From contig JANWHW010000022.1 of NCBI GenBank assembly GCA_025450195.1, positions 1 to 34,903 of the forward strand: a stretch of 34,903 bases of DNA, in the 5' to 3' direction. The notes beneath the pieces are model-generated. The model saw only the letters and a program-made list of their open reading frames with translations, was not told the DNA's origin and ran no database searches. Positions 24,694 to 32,317 of this stretch are shown here, piece by piece; within the stretch, counting starts at the first letter, position 1, and every line of letters begins with the position of its first letter. The stretch comes from Solirubrobacterales bacterium. GTDB lineage: Bacteria; Actinomycetota; Thermoleophilia; Solirubrobacterales; 70-9. The translations under genes and the position numbers were made by a program.

Positions 24694-26439
24694 ATGCGGC
24701 CAGGCCCATCCAGCGTCCCCCCCCGCAGGGAGGGAGGGATCAGCAGTTCGGTGCTGCTCGCCCTGATCTGGCTGATCGGGGCCTCCGCCTTCCTGCTCGT
24801 GCTCTGGGGGTCGAAGCTAACCTTCCTCCTCGACGACTGGGAGTTCCTGCTCTACCGGCGCGGCTTCACCGAGAGCGCGATCCTCGACCCGCACGGCGAG
24901 CACATCGTCGTCGCCCCGGTGCTGATCTACAAGGCGCTGTTGGGCATCTTCGGGATGGGCTCGGCGCTGCCCTTCCGGGCCGTCGCCCTCGGCTTCTTCT
25001 TCACCAGCGCGGTACTCCTCTTCGTCTACCTGTGCCAGCGCGTCGGGCAGTGGCCGGCCCTGGCGGCGACCGCAGTCGTGCTCTTCCTCGGCGCCGCCTG
25101 GGAAGACCTGCTCTGGCCGTTTCAGGTCGGCTACTTCGGCAGCATGGCGACCGGCCTCGGCGCACTTCTGGTGCTGCAGCGAGACGATCGTCGCAGCGAT
25201 CTGATCGCCACCGCGCTGCTCTCGGTCTCGATGCTCTTCTCCAGCCTCGGCCTGCCGTTCGCGATCGGCGTCGCCGTAGGCGTGCTGACCCGCGAGGACC
25301 GCTGGCGGCGCGCCTACGTCTTCGGCCTGCCGATCGCCGTCTTCGGCCTCTGGTGGCTCGGCTGGGGGCACACGGCCGAATCGCACCTGACGCTGACCAA
25401 CGCCGCAAAGGCGCCGCTCTTCGTGCTCGACAGCATCGCCGCCTCGATCGCCTCGCTGCTGGGCCTGGCGACCCCCTCGCTCGACCTCGGGTCCGGCGGC
25501 CTCGAGTGGGGCCGGCCGCTCGCCGTGGCAGCGATCGGGCTGGCGGCGTGGCGCATCTACAAGATGCCCAAGGTGCCGCGCCAGCTCTGGGTCGTGCTGG
25601 CGATCGCCGGCTCCTTCTGGATCCTCGCCGGCTTCAACCAGATCGCCGGGCGCGAGCCGACCGCGAGCCGCTACCAGTACGTCGGCGTCGTCTTCCTGCT
25701 GCTCGTCGGCGCCGAGCTGCTGCGCGGCGTCAGGATCGAGCCGCGGGCGGTGCGGGGAGCCGCGATCTTGCTTGCGGCCGTGACCCTGGCCTCCATCGCC
25801 AGCAACGTCTACTACCTGAACAAGGCCTGGGCCGACGGCTACCACCCGATCAGCGTGCTCGAGAAAGCTTCGCTGGGCGCGGTCGAGATCGCCCGCGACA
25901 CGGTCGAACCCGGCTTCGTGCTCGAGGAAGACATGGCCGGGACGGGCTACGTCCACGTCGAAGCCGGCGCCTACCTCTCGGCCCGTGACGAGTTCGGCTC
26001 GCCGGCCTACAGCCCCGACGAAATCGCCGCGAGCCGAGGGATCTCGCGACTGGCCGCCGATCGCGTCCTCTTCGGGGCGCTCCGAGTCGAGCCGAAGCCG
26101 GTCCCCAGCCCTGCCGGCGCTCCCGCGAGCGCCCCCGCGGCGCAGGCGGACGGCTCGATCGCGGTGCCAGCCGGGCGCTGCATCGAGGTCCCCTCCGACG
26201 GCGCGGCTTCGCCGCGCCTCGAACTGCCGCCCGGCGGAGTCGTCGTCGGTGCCGAGGACGACCCGATCGAAGCGATCGACATGGGCCGCTTCGCGCTCGG
26301 CCCAGGCTGGCCGATCGAACTCGACGACGATGTCGTGCCCGGCGAGGCGGTCGAGCTGGCGATCCCCGAGGACCGCTCCACCTACCCCTGGATGATGGAG
26401 CTCGAGACCGCCGGCCCGGCGACCGTCTGCGGTCGATGA
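24694..26439 (+). CDS. GT-C-like polytopic membrane protein, paralogue 1
   Basis: A 581-residue membrane protein with about ten transmembrane helices in the first ~370 residues and a soluble outer domain at the C-terminus (about 400-581, rich in acidic residues and Pro/Ala). The first outer loop has LLDDWEFLLYRRG (D47-D48-W49-E50), in the place where GT-C enzymes such as PMT/ArnT carry their catalytic acid. Next come DPHGEH and LIYKALLGIFG. The same pattern (DD, then PHxxH, LIY, FG, FR-V) occurs in the protein at 27287, so they are paralogues. GT-C enzymes take sugars from polyprenyl-phosphate donors, and the next gene looks like a maker of such donors. The exact family is not recognised and substrate is unknown. 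A GC hairpin follows the stop. Confidence 0.72.
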   Translation: MRPGPSSVPPRREGGISSSVLLALIWLIGASAFLLVLWGSKLTFLLDDWEFLLYRRGFTESAILDPHGEHIVVAPVLIYKALLGIFGMGSALPFRAVALGFFFTSAVLLFVYLCQRVGQWPALAATAVVLFLGAAWEDLLWPFQVGYFGSMATGLGALLVLQRDDRRSDLIATALLSVSMLFSSLGLPFAIGVAVGVLTREDRWRRAYVFGLPIAVFGLWWLGWGHTAESHLTLTNAAKAPLFVLDSIAASIASLLGLATPSLDLGSGGLEWGRPLAVAAIGLAAWRIYKMPKVPRQLWVVLAIAGSFWILAGFNQIAGREPTASRYQYVGVVFLLLVGAELLRGVRIEPRAVRGAAILLAAVTLASIASNVYYLNKAWADGYHPISVLEKASLGAVEIARDTVEPGFVLEEDMAGTGYVHVEAGAYLSARDEFGSPAYSPDEIAASRGISRLAADRVLFGALRVEPKPVPSPAGAPASAPAAQADGSIAVPAGRCIEVPSDGAASPRLELPPGGVVVGAEDDPIEAIDMGRFALGPGWPIELDDDVVPGEAVELAIPEDRSTYPWMMELETAGPATVCGR

Positions 26440-26456
26440 CCGGCGCCCGTCGCCGG
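26440..26456 (+). terminator. GC-rich hairpin between GT-C-like and DPM1-like genes
   Basis: CCGGCG (26440-26445) and CGCCGG (26451-26456) form a perfect 6-bp stem with a 5-nt loop immediately after the stop codon of the GT-C-like gene. There is no T tract, so it is at best a weak terminator or an RNA 3'-end protector. The -10 box of the next gene begins 9 nt later. Confidence 0.35.
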
Positions 26457-26464
26457 GTAGGCGA

Positions 26465-26470
26465 TACGGT
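26465..26470 (+). promoter_or_regulatory. -10 box of the DPM1-like gene (leaderless)
   Basis: TACGGT fits TANNNT and ends exactly 6 nt before the ATG at 26477. No Shine-Dalgarno precedes that ATG. The spacing predicts that transcription starts at the A of ATG. Confidence 0.4.
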
Positions 26471-26476
26471 CCCGCG

Positions 26477-27265
26477 ATGAAGCTCTCAGTTGTCATCCCC
26501 GCATACAACGAGGAAGAGACGGTCGGCAAAACGGTCGAGGAGATCGTCGCAGCGCTGAGCCGCGAAGAGATCGACCACGAGGTCGTCGTCGTCAACGACT
26601 CCAGCGCCGATGGCACCGCCGACGTGGTGCGGGCGATCGGCGAGCGCAGCCCGCAGGTGCGCTGCGTCGACTCTCCCTATCGCGGCGGCTTCGGCCTCGC
26701 CGTGCGGGCCGGCCTGGAGAGCTACGAGGGCGACGCCGTGGCGATCATGATGGCCGACGGCTCCGACAGCCCCGAGGACCTGATCGCCTACCACCGGCTG
26801 CTCGAAGAAGGCTACGAGTGCGCCTTCGGCTCGCGCTTCGTCCACGGCGCCGAGGTGCACGACTACCCGCGCTTCAAGCTGATCATGAACCGGGTCGTCA
26901 ACTGGGGCGTCAGGGTGCTGTTCCGCCACGGCTACAACGACACGACCAACGCCTTCAAGGCCTACCGGCGGGACGTGATCGACAACGTCAAACCGTTCCT
27001 CTCCCACCACTTCAACCTCACCGTTGAGCTGCCGCTGAAGGCCGTGGTGCGCGGCTACAGCTACGGGATCGTGCCGGTCTCCTGGACCAACAGGACCGCC
27101 GGCGAGTCGAAGCTGCGGCTCAACGAGATGGGCAGCCGCTACCTCTTCATCGTGCTCTACGTGTTCCTCGAGCACCACCTCAGCCGTGGCGACTACCGAC
27201 GCGACACGGCCGAGCTGGTCAAAGCGCGCGGCACCTTTCGCCCGAACAAGCCGCCGACCAGGTAA
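26477..27265 (+). CDS. DPM1-like GT2, polyprenyl-phosphate sugar synthase
   Basis: A 262-residue GT-A enzyme of family 2, close in layout to dolichyl/polyprenyl-phosphate mannose synthases without a C-terminal membrane domain. Motifs: LSVVIPAYNEEETV (3-16), VVVNDSSADGT (35-45), where the usual DD is ND, MMADGSDSPEDL with the metal-binding D, and SRFVHGAE, then NRTAGESKLRL, the typical DPM acceptor-loop pattern. Reaction expected: transfer of a hexose from a nucleotide sugar to polyprenyl phosphate on the inner face. The flanking GT-C-like membrane proteins, one upstream in the same direction and one convergent, would be natural users of the product. The final ~15 residues are basic. Convergent with the next gene, 21 nt between stops. 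Confidence 0.88.
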   Translation: MKLSVVIPAYNEEETVGKTVEEIVAALSREEIDHEVVVVNDSSADGTADVVRAIGERSPQVRCVDSPYRGGFGLAVRAGLESYEGDAVAIMMADGSDSPEDLIAYHRLLEEGYECAFGSRFVHGAEVHDYPRFKLIMNRVVNWGVRVLFRHGYNDTTNAFKAYRRDVIDNVKPFLSHHFNLTVELPLKAVVRGYSYGIVPVSWTNRTAGESKLRLNEMGSRYLFIVLYVFLEHHLSRGDYRRDTAELVKARGTFRPNKPPTR

Positions 27266-27286
27266 TACCCGGACTCGCACTCGGCG

Positions 27287-28966
27287 TCAGCTGCAGAAGT
27301 AGGTCGGGCCGAAGACGATTACCCGCCATGGGTCGGCGGCGGTGTCCGGCGGCACCTTCAGGACCGACCACTCTTCCGGCTCGAGCTGGCCGATCGGGAT
27401 GCCCAGCCCGTCCGTGGCAAAGCGGTTGACCTTCACCTCGGCGGGTTCGTCACCGAAGGAGCCAAGTAGGGCAGCGGAGCCGGCGGGAAGTTCGAAGTAG
27501 ATCGGCTGCATCGCAGTTGCGTCGATCTCTTCGCATCCAGCGAGGCTCGCCGGCCTGGAAGCCTGGCTGAGCTGCAGGCGGTTGGCACCGACCAGCGTCG
27601 CATCGGCGACTTCGCGGAAGAGAAGCGGTTCCGCCCGTACCTCTGCCAACGAGGCACCGATCGAGCCGAACTCGTCGGCGGCGCGGAAGTAGTCCACGGC
27701 CGGCAGCGGGACGGAGACGCCGCCGCCTTTTTCGACCACCTTTTCGTCGTGGCTGGGGACGTAGCCGGGCTCCACCCGCTGACGAGCGAGTTCGAGCATC
27801 GCGACCTCGTTCTTGGTCGCCGCTGCGTCGTTGAGCTGAAGACGGCGTCCGTCGTAGTACTTGGCGATGTTCGCGGGCAGCGCGAGCGCGATCACGCCGA
27901 ACACGGCGACCGTGGCCAGCGGACGGATGGCAAGCCCCTTCAGGGCGTCCGCGGCGACCAGGAAGACCATCACGGTGCCGGCGAAGAGATAGCGCGAGGA
28001 GTCCGGCGGGCGTCCCCCGAGCGCGATCGTGATCCAGTAGGCGACGGCGACCGCGGCGAAGGTCCAAAGAGTCGGCGGCACTTTCCCGAGCCGAACCCGG
28101 TGGGCGATTGCAAGCACGAAGAGGAACGCCAGCACGGTGCCCGCAGCGGTGATCCCGACGGTCGGCACGGGAACGTCGGTACCGGTCGGGTTGAGGCCGG
28201 TGACGGAGCCGGCGATTGCCGAGAGGGCGCCGACCACGTCCGCCGGGATCAGCTTGACGTTGGTCAGGGTGATCGTCGACTGGTCGAACTGCTGCGCCCA
28301 CAGCAGCCAGACCCCGTAGAGCAACGTCGGCACGAGGAAGATCCAGCAGCGCCGCCAACGATCTCCGCGCAGCAGCACGGAGACGGCCGCGCCGGCGGTG
28401 AAGGCGAGCCCGAGCTCGATCATCACCACCGAGAGCACGAGCAATGCGCAGGCGGCTATGTCGCAGCGGCGGTCTTCGCGCTCCAGCGCCAGCAGCGCTC
28501 CGAGGCCGAAGACCAGGGCGTACGTCGTGTGCATGTCAAAGGCCCAGATCAGCACCTCCCAGGCGTACCCGTAGAAGAGCAGGAGGAGGCTCGGCGCCAG
28601 GGCGACCAGCGGCCCGACGCGACGGCGGGCAAGGACGTAGAAGAGCCCGACGGCGATCAGGATCCCGGCCACGTTGACAACCCGGAACACCTTGTAGTCG
28701 GCGCCGAAGACTTCGAACAGCAGCCGGTAGATTAGTTTGCCGCCGAGCTGGAAATGCCCGTTGTGCGGGGCGAGGAAGTATTCGATCCCGCTGCCGGCTT
28801 CGGTCGCGACCCCGTGCGCGATATAGCTCGCGTAGTAGTAGACGTCGTCGCCCGAGAACGTCGTCGAGCGTGCCGATAGCAGCAGCCATGCCGCCGAGAG
28901 GCACATTCCTACCCCGAGGACCGACCAGGCGATCTGCTCGGTCCGCTGCCGCGAGGGCGCTCGCAT
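27287..28966 (-). CDS. GT-C-like polytopic membrane protein, paralogue 2
   Basis: A 559-residue protein with about ten transmembrane helices and a C-terminal outer domain. It is paralogous to the protein at 24694: first-loop GDDVYYYASYIAHG (D40-D41), APHNGH, KLIYRLLFEVFG and a central GLGALLALEREDRRCDI resembling GLGALLVLQRDDRRSDL. The paired acids and PHxxH are the conserved outer-face residues, as expected for a GT-C active site using a polyprenyl-phosphate sugar. It is the last gene of the five-gene operon that starts with GH-C, 11 nt behind GH-B. The closest functional idea is sugar decoration of an exported glycan that the GH enzymes then process. Family name and substrate unknown. Confidence 0.72.
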   Translation of the reverse strand: MRAPSRQRTEQIAWSVLGVGMCLSAAWLLLSARSTTFSGDDVYYYASYIAHGVATEAGSGIEYFLAPHNGHFQLGGKLIYRLLFEVFGADYKVFRVVNVAGILIAVGLFYVLARRRVGPLVALAPSLLLLFYGYAWEVLIWAFDMHTTYALVFGLGALLALEREDRRCDIAACALLVLSVVMIELGLAFTAGAAVSVLLRGDRWRRCWIFLVPTLLYGVWLLWAQQFDQSTITLTNVKLIPADVVGALSAIAGSVTGLNPTGTDVPVPTVGITAAGTVLAFLFVLAIAHRVRLGKVPPTLWTFAAVAVAYWITIALGGRPPDSSRYLFAGTVMVFLVAADALKGLAIRPLATVAVFGVIALALPANIAKYYDGRRLQLNDAAATKNEVAMLELARQRVEPGYVPSHDEKVVEKGGGVSVPLPAVDYFRAADEFGSIGASLAEVRAEPLLFREVADATLVGANRLQLSQASRPASLAGCEEIDATAMQPIYFELPAGSAALLGSFGDEPAEVKVNRFATDGLGIPIGQLEPEEWSVLKVPPDTAADPWRVIVFGPTYFCS

Positions 28967-28977
28967 CGACCGGGACC

Positions 28978-30084
28978 CTACGGCTTGGCGCGGCCGCCGG
29001 TGATGCGGACGAAGGCGTTCCAGGCGGGCTTCGGTTGGAACTTGGGGCCCTGGCGGAAGAAGCCGACCGAGTCGCAGAAGTTGCAGAGCAGCGGCGCGTC
29101 CTTCCAGGAGAACCAGTGGGCTTGCTTGACGTTGAGCCGGCGCTGGTTGTCGAGCAGGAACTTATAGGCGCCCTTGAGCTCGCGCGCCTGGCCGCGGATG
29201 CCCTGCTCGAAGGCGACCTGCTGGAAGTTGTTCTGCGAGCCCCAGCCCATCTCGGTGATGTAGAGACCGGGCCGATCGCGGTTTTCGACGGTTACTTCGT
29301 GGGCGGCTTCGACCATGCCTTCGAGCTGTTCGGTGTCGATCGCGTACGGGTGCAGCGCGATCGAGTCAAAGTAGGCCTTGATCCCCGGTACGCGGTACAG
29401 GCCCACGAGGAAGTCGGAGGCCAGCATGCCGCGCAGACCGCGCTCCTTCGGTTCCCCGAAGAGGCCGGTTAGCAGGATCTTGGCGCCGGGCTGGGCCGAT
29501 TTGATCGCCTGGCTGGAGAGTTTCAGCAGCTTCGCGTAACGCTGCGGCGAGACCGGGTAGGCGAAGTAGAAGAAGTTGGCCTCGTTCCAGATCTGCCAGG
29601 TGCGAACCGGCTTGGCGGTCGGGATTGCCGGTTCGTAGTTGATCCCTTCCTGCTTGTGCTCTCGCCAGAATTCGCCGCCCGGCCCGTAGCGTTTGACCGC
29701 GGCCTTCAGGAAGGCGACCCAGGCCGCGCGCTGTTTCGCGTTGTTGACCGGCAGCGTCGTCGTCTTGCCGAGCCATTTAGGCGTGCCGGCGAGGAACGGC
29801 AGCACCTCGAGGCCACCTGCCGCCACCACTTCAATCGTCGGGTCGACGACGCTCCAGTCGTAGCCACCTTTCTGGGTCGGCTGAATCGCCGACCAGGGAA
29901 AGGCGACGCGGACGGTTTCGATGCCCCCTGCCTTCATGTATTCAACGTCCTTCGGGAACAGCGGCGTCTGCGGCGCGACGCCGAAGAAGCCCTTAGGCGT
30001 CGCCGCCGAGCTGCTGCCGACGTTGGCCAGCGCGAGGACCAGGGCGGCGGCGAGGGAAAGGGCTACCGCCAGTTTGAGCTTCAT
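28978..30084 (-). CDS. secreted PslG-like glycoside hydrolase (GH-B)
   Basis: A 368-residue secreted clan-A glycosidase. Signal peptide: MKLKLAVALSLAAALVLALANVGSSSAA (cleavage near 27-28). The mature part begins TPKGFFGVAPQTPLFPKDVEYMKAGGIETVR in type. WNE acid/base is at 166-168, HPY at 245-247, nucleophile E278 in TEMGW (277-281), and CNFCD at 334-338 near the C-terminus. It is much closer to GH-C than to GH-A: both share a long stretch around WNExNFFYFAYPVS and the NRDR-LY-TEMGWGS region. GGAGG lies 3 nt before the ATG. It lies between the second SDR and the GT-C-like protein in one operon (37- and 11-nt gaps). All catalytic residues are present. Likely acts outside the membrane on the locus polysaccharide. 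Confidence 0.85.
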   Translation of the reverse strand: MKLKLAVALSLAAALVLALANVGSSSAATPKGFFGVAPQTPLFPKDVEYMKAGGIETVRVAFPWSAIQPTQKGGYDWSVVDPTIEVVAAGGLEVLPFLAGTPKWLGKTTTLPVNNAKQRAAWVAFLKAAVKRYGPGGEFWREHKQEGINYEPAIPTAKPVRTWQIWNEANFFYFAYPVSPQRYAKLLKLSSQAIKSAQPGAKILLTGLFGEPKERGLRGMLASDFLVGLYRVPGIKAYFDSIALHPYAIDTEQLEGMVEAAHEVTVENRDRPGLYITEMGWGSQNNFQQVAFEQGIRGQARELKGAYKFLLDNQRRLNVKQAHWFSWKDAPLLCNFCDSVGFFRQGPKFQPKPAWNAFVRITGGRAKP

Positions 30085-30121
30085 CGTCCTCCGCGAACAG
30101 GCAGCGAGCGCGAAGTCGCTC

Positions 30122-31192
30122 TCACGCGTTCACGGTCCAGCGCTCGAGGTTCTGCTCGTACATCTCCTGGAGGATCTCCTCGATCCCGTAGCGCAGCGCG
30201 AAGTCGGGATAGTCGGCCTGGAAGGGCTCTAGGTCGGAGATCCACCAGCGGTGATCGCCGATCCGCGGCTCCTCGCCCATCTCCCAGCTCAGCTCGCGGC
30301 CGGAGATCTGCTCGCAGACCTCGATCGCCTCGAGCATCGAGCAGTTGGAGAAGCGACCGCCGCCGATGTTGTAGACGGCGGCCGGCCGCGGCGCCTTGCG
30401 GAAGGCGTCGAAGGCGGCGATCAGGTCGGCGCTGTGGATGTTGTCGCGGACCTGCTTACCCTCGTAGCCGAAGACGGTGTACGGCGTCCCGGTGACGGTG
30501 CACTTCATAAGGTAGGCGAGGAAGCCGTGCAGCTTGGCGCCGGCGTGCTGGGGCCCGGTCAGGCAGCCGCCGCGGAAGCAGACGGTCGGCATCTCGAAGT
30601 AGTAGCCGTACTCCTGGACCAGCAGGTCGGCGGCTGCCTTGGAGACGCCGAACAGCGAGTGGGTCGCGGTGTCGATCGACATCGAGATGTCGATGCCCTT
30701 GTAATAGGGGTGGTCCTCGGGCAGCTCGAGCCGCTTCTCCAGCGACTGCAGCGGCAGCCGGTTGGGCGTGTCGCCGTAGACCTTGTTGGTCGAGCAAAAG
30801 ATGAACGGCGCGTCGAGGCTGTGGGCGCGGGCGGCCTCGAGCAGGTTGAGGGTGCCGTTGGCGTTGACGCCGAAGTCGGTCTGCGGGTCGCTGGCGGCCC
30901 AGTCGTGGGAGGGTTGGGCGGCGGTGTGGATGACCAGCTCGATCTCGCCGGCGTGCTTGGCGAAGATCCGCTCGACCGCGGCGGCGTCGCGGATGTCGGC
31001 CTCGACGCTCTGGAACTCCGAGTGCGCAGCGGTGAGCCGCTCGGTGACGTGTGAGGTCGAGGCCTCCGGCCCGAAAAAGCTGGCTCGCATGTCGTTCTCG
31101 ATGCCGACGACGTCGTAGCCCTGGGCAACGAAGTGCTCCACCGCCTCGGAGCCGATCAGCCCACCCGAGCCTGTGATGACGGCAACCGGCAT
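30122..31192 (-). CDS. extended SDR, CDP-paratose/tyvelose-epimerase-like, Phe in place of catalytic Tyr (SDR-2)
   Basis: A 356-residue NAD-dependent sugar epimerase/dehydratase-type protein. Rossmann motif GSGGLIG (8-14), [10 protein letters not shown] (89-98), [11 protein letters not shown] (134-144), then HSLFGVSK where the catalytic YxxxK of the superfamily should be: F181 stands for Tyr while K185 is kept. [12 protein letters not shown] and [13 protein letters not shown] (241-253) follow, as in the CDP-paratose 2-epimerase branch. Loss of the Tyr hydroxyl should impair ordinary hydride chemistry, so it may use another acid, act on a substrate with a different geometry, or serve as a partner of SDR-1 directly upstream (5-nt gap). 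ATG 31192 has AAGGA just ahead; the 26 in-frame residues upstream are antisense-like and left out. Substrate not known; a CDP-sugar origin is not shown because no CDP-sugar synthase is in the window. Confidence 0.8.
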   Translation of the reverse strand: MPVAVITGSGGLIGSEAVEHFVAQGYDVVGIENDMRASFFGPEASTSHVTERLTAAHSEFQSVEADIRDAAAVERIFAKHAGEIELVIHTAAQPSHDWAASDPQTDFGVNANGTLNLLEAARAHSLDAPFIFCSTNKVYGDTPNRLPLQSLEKRLELPEDHPYYKGIDISMSIDTATHSLFGVSKAAADLLVQEYGYYFEMPTVCFRGGCLTGPQHAGAKLHGFLAYLMKCTVTGTPYTVFGYEGKQVRDNIHSADLIAAFDAFRKAPRPAAVYNIGGGRFSNCSMLEAIEVCEQISGRELSWEMGEEPRIGDHRWWISDLEPFQADYPDFALRYGIEEILQEMYEQNLERWTVNA

Positions 31193-31197
31193 TTTCC

Positions 31198-32289
31198 TTA
31201 CTCCCTTCCCCCAACTGGGGCGTCGATGTTGAGTGCCGCCCCAATCCGCTCGGGGTCGGCGGCGATCCACTCGTGGATGTCAGCCAGCACCTGCTTCGCG
31301 CTTCGTTGCGGGCGCCACTGGTCTAGGCCAAACAGCCTCCTGCAGTCGGAAATGTATATGGGGACGTCGCCGGCCCGCGTCTCCTGAACAGGCTCTATCG
31401 GGACCTCGCTTCCCGTCAGCTCGCGGCAGAGCGCCGTCGTCTCGAGCAGCGAGAGGCTGCACTCGCGCCCGCCTCCGACGTTGACCGTGCGGCCGTCCCA
31501 GCTCTTCGGGTCCAGCAGCTGACGCTCGACCAAGTCGACCAGATCCTCGATGTGGAGGAGGTCGCGAACCTGCTTGCCCTTTCCGCCAAAGCCGATATAG
31601 GAGAGCGGATTCCCGAAGTGGTGGGCGAGCATCCAGTGGGTGAACACGCCCTGATCGACCTTGCCCATCTGCCAGGGGCCGGCGATCACTCCACACCGGT
31701 CGACGACGGCCGGCACGCCAAGCGCCGCCCTGTACTCCTCGATCAGCAGCTCGGCAGCCAGCTTCGTGGAGCCGTAGAGAGTCCGCGCTCCGGCGATCGG
31801 GAACTCCTCCGAGATCCCCGCCGAGGAGGCTCCCGGAACGTCCTGCTCCTCGGCAAGCTCGAAGCGGGTCTCGGCCTCGTCCAGCTCGAGAGCCAGCTGT
31901 CGCTCGACCGGGTAGACCCTGCTGGTCGAGAGAAAGACCATGAACGCGCCGTCGCGGCGGGCCAGCTCGAGGCAGTTGTAGGCCCCGGTGAGATTGGTGT
32001 GGACGAGGTAGGAAGTGTCCCCCTCGACCCCGCTCATCACCGACGGCTCCGCCGAGCACTCGATCATCGCCGAGAGCTTCGGCAATCGCTCCAAGTCGCC
32101 CGGCTCTCTGACGTCGCCCTTGACGAACTCGACTCCAGCCTCCTCCAGTCGCGGCAGGTTGAGTTCCGAGCCACGGCGATAGAGGTTGTCCAGCGCAAGG
32201 ATCTCCCACTCCGGGTGGCGAGAGGCCAGCGACACGGCCAGGTTGGAACCGACGAAGCCGGCCCCGCCGGTGATCAGTAGACGACCCAT
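31198..32289 (-). CDS. extended SDR, NDP-sugar epimerase/dehydratase (SDR-1)
   Basis: A 363-residue extended SDR. Rossmann motif GGAGFVG (8-14), [11 protein letters not shown] (77-87), STSRVYP (121-127) and an intact YGSTK (Y172, K176). The stretch [20 protein letters not shown] and [17 protein letters not shown] (234-250) is typical of the CDP-paratose 2-epimerase/tyvelose-epimerase branch. It therefore has full catalytic machinery, unlike the SDR-2 gene 5 nt downstream. Both may work in sequence or as a hetero-oligomer to make an unusual deoxy or branched sugar for this polysaccharide. TAGCGT lies exactly 6 nt before its ATG, suggesting an internal leaderless promoter in addition to read-through from GH-C (28-nt gap). 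Exact substrate cannot be assigned. Confidence 0.82.
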   Translation of the reverse strand: MGRLLITGGAGFVGSNLAVSLASRHPEWEILALDNLYRRGSELNLPRLEEAGVEFVKGDVREPGDLERLPKLSAMIECSAEPSVMSGVEGDTSYLVHTNLTGAYNCLELARRDGAFMVFLSTSRVYPVERQLALELDEAETRFELAEEQDVPGASSAGISEEFPIAGARTLYGSTKLAAELLIEEYRAALGVPAVVDRCGVIAGPWQMGKVDQGVFTHWMLAHHFGNPLSYIGFGGKGKQVRDLLHIEDLVDLVERQLLDPKSWDGRTVNVGGGRECSLSLLETTALCRELTGSEVPIEPVQETRAGDVPIYISDCRRLFGLDQWRPQRSAKQVLADIHEWIAADPERIGAALNIDAPVGGRE

Positions 32290-32295
32290 GACTCG

Positions 32296-32301
32296 ACGCT
32301 A
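32296..32301 (-). promoter_or_regulatory. -10 box of SDR-1 (leaderless)
   Basis: TAGCGT on the minus strand ends 6 nt before the ATG at 32289, in the 28-nt space behind GH-C. There is no Shine-Dalgarno before that ATG. This spacing would start the RNA at the start codon and would let the SDR pair be expressed apart from GH-C. Confidence 0.38.
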
Positions 32302-32317
32302 TCGGAAGTGGTGGAGC

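Noticed and set aside
30122-32289. Naming the two SDRs as CDP-paratose 2-epimerase (RfbE/Tyv)
   Set aside because: They share branch motifs, but no CDP-glucose synthase or dehydratase is in the window and one lacks the catalytic Tyr; substrate left open.
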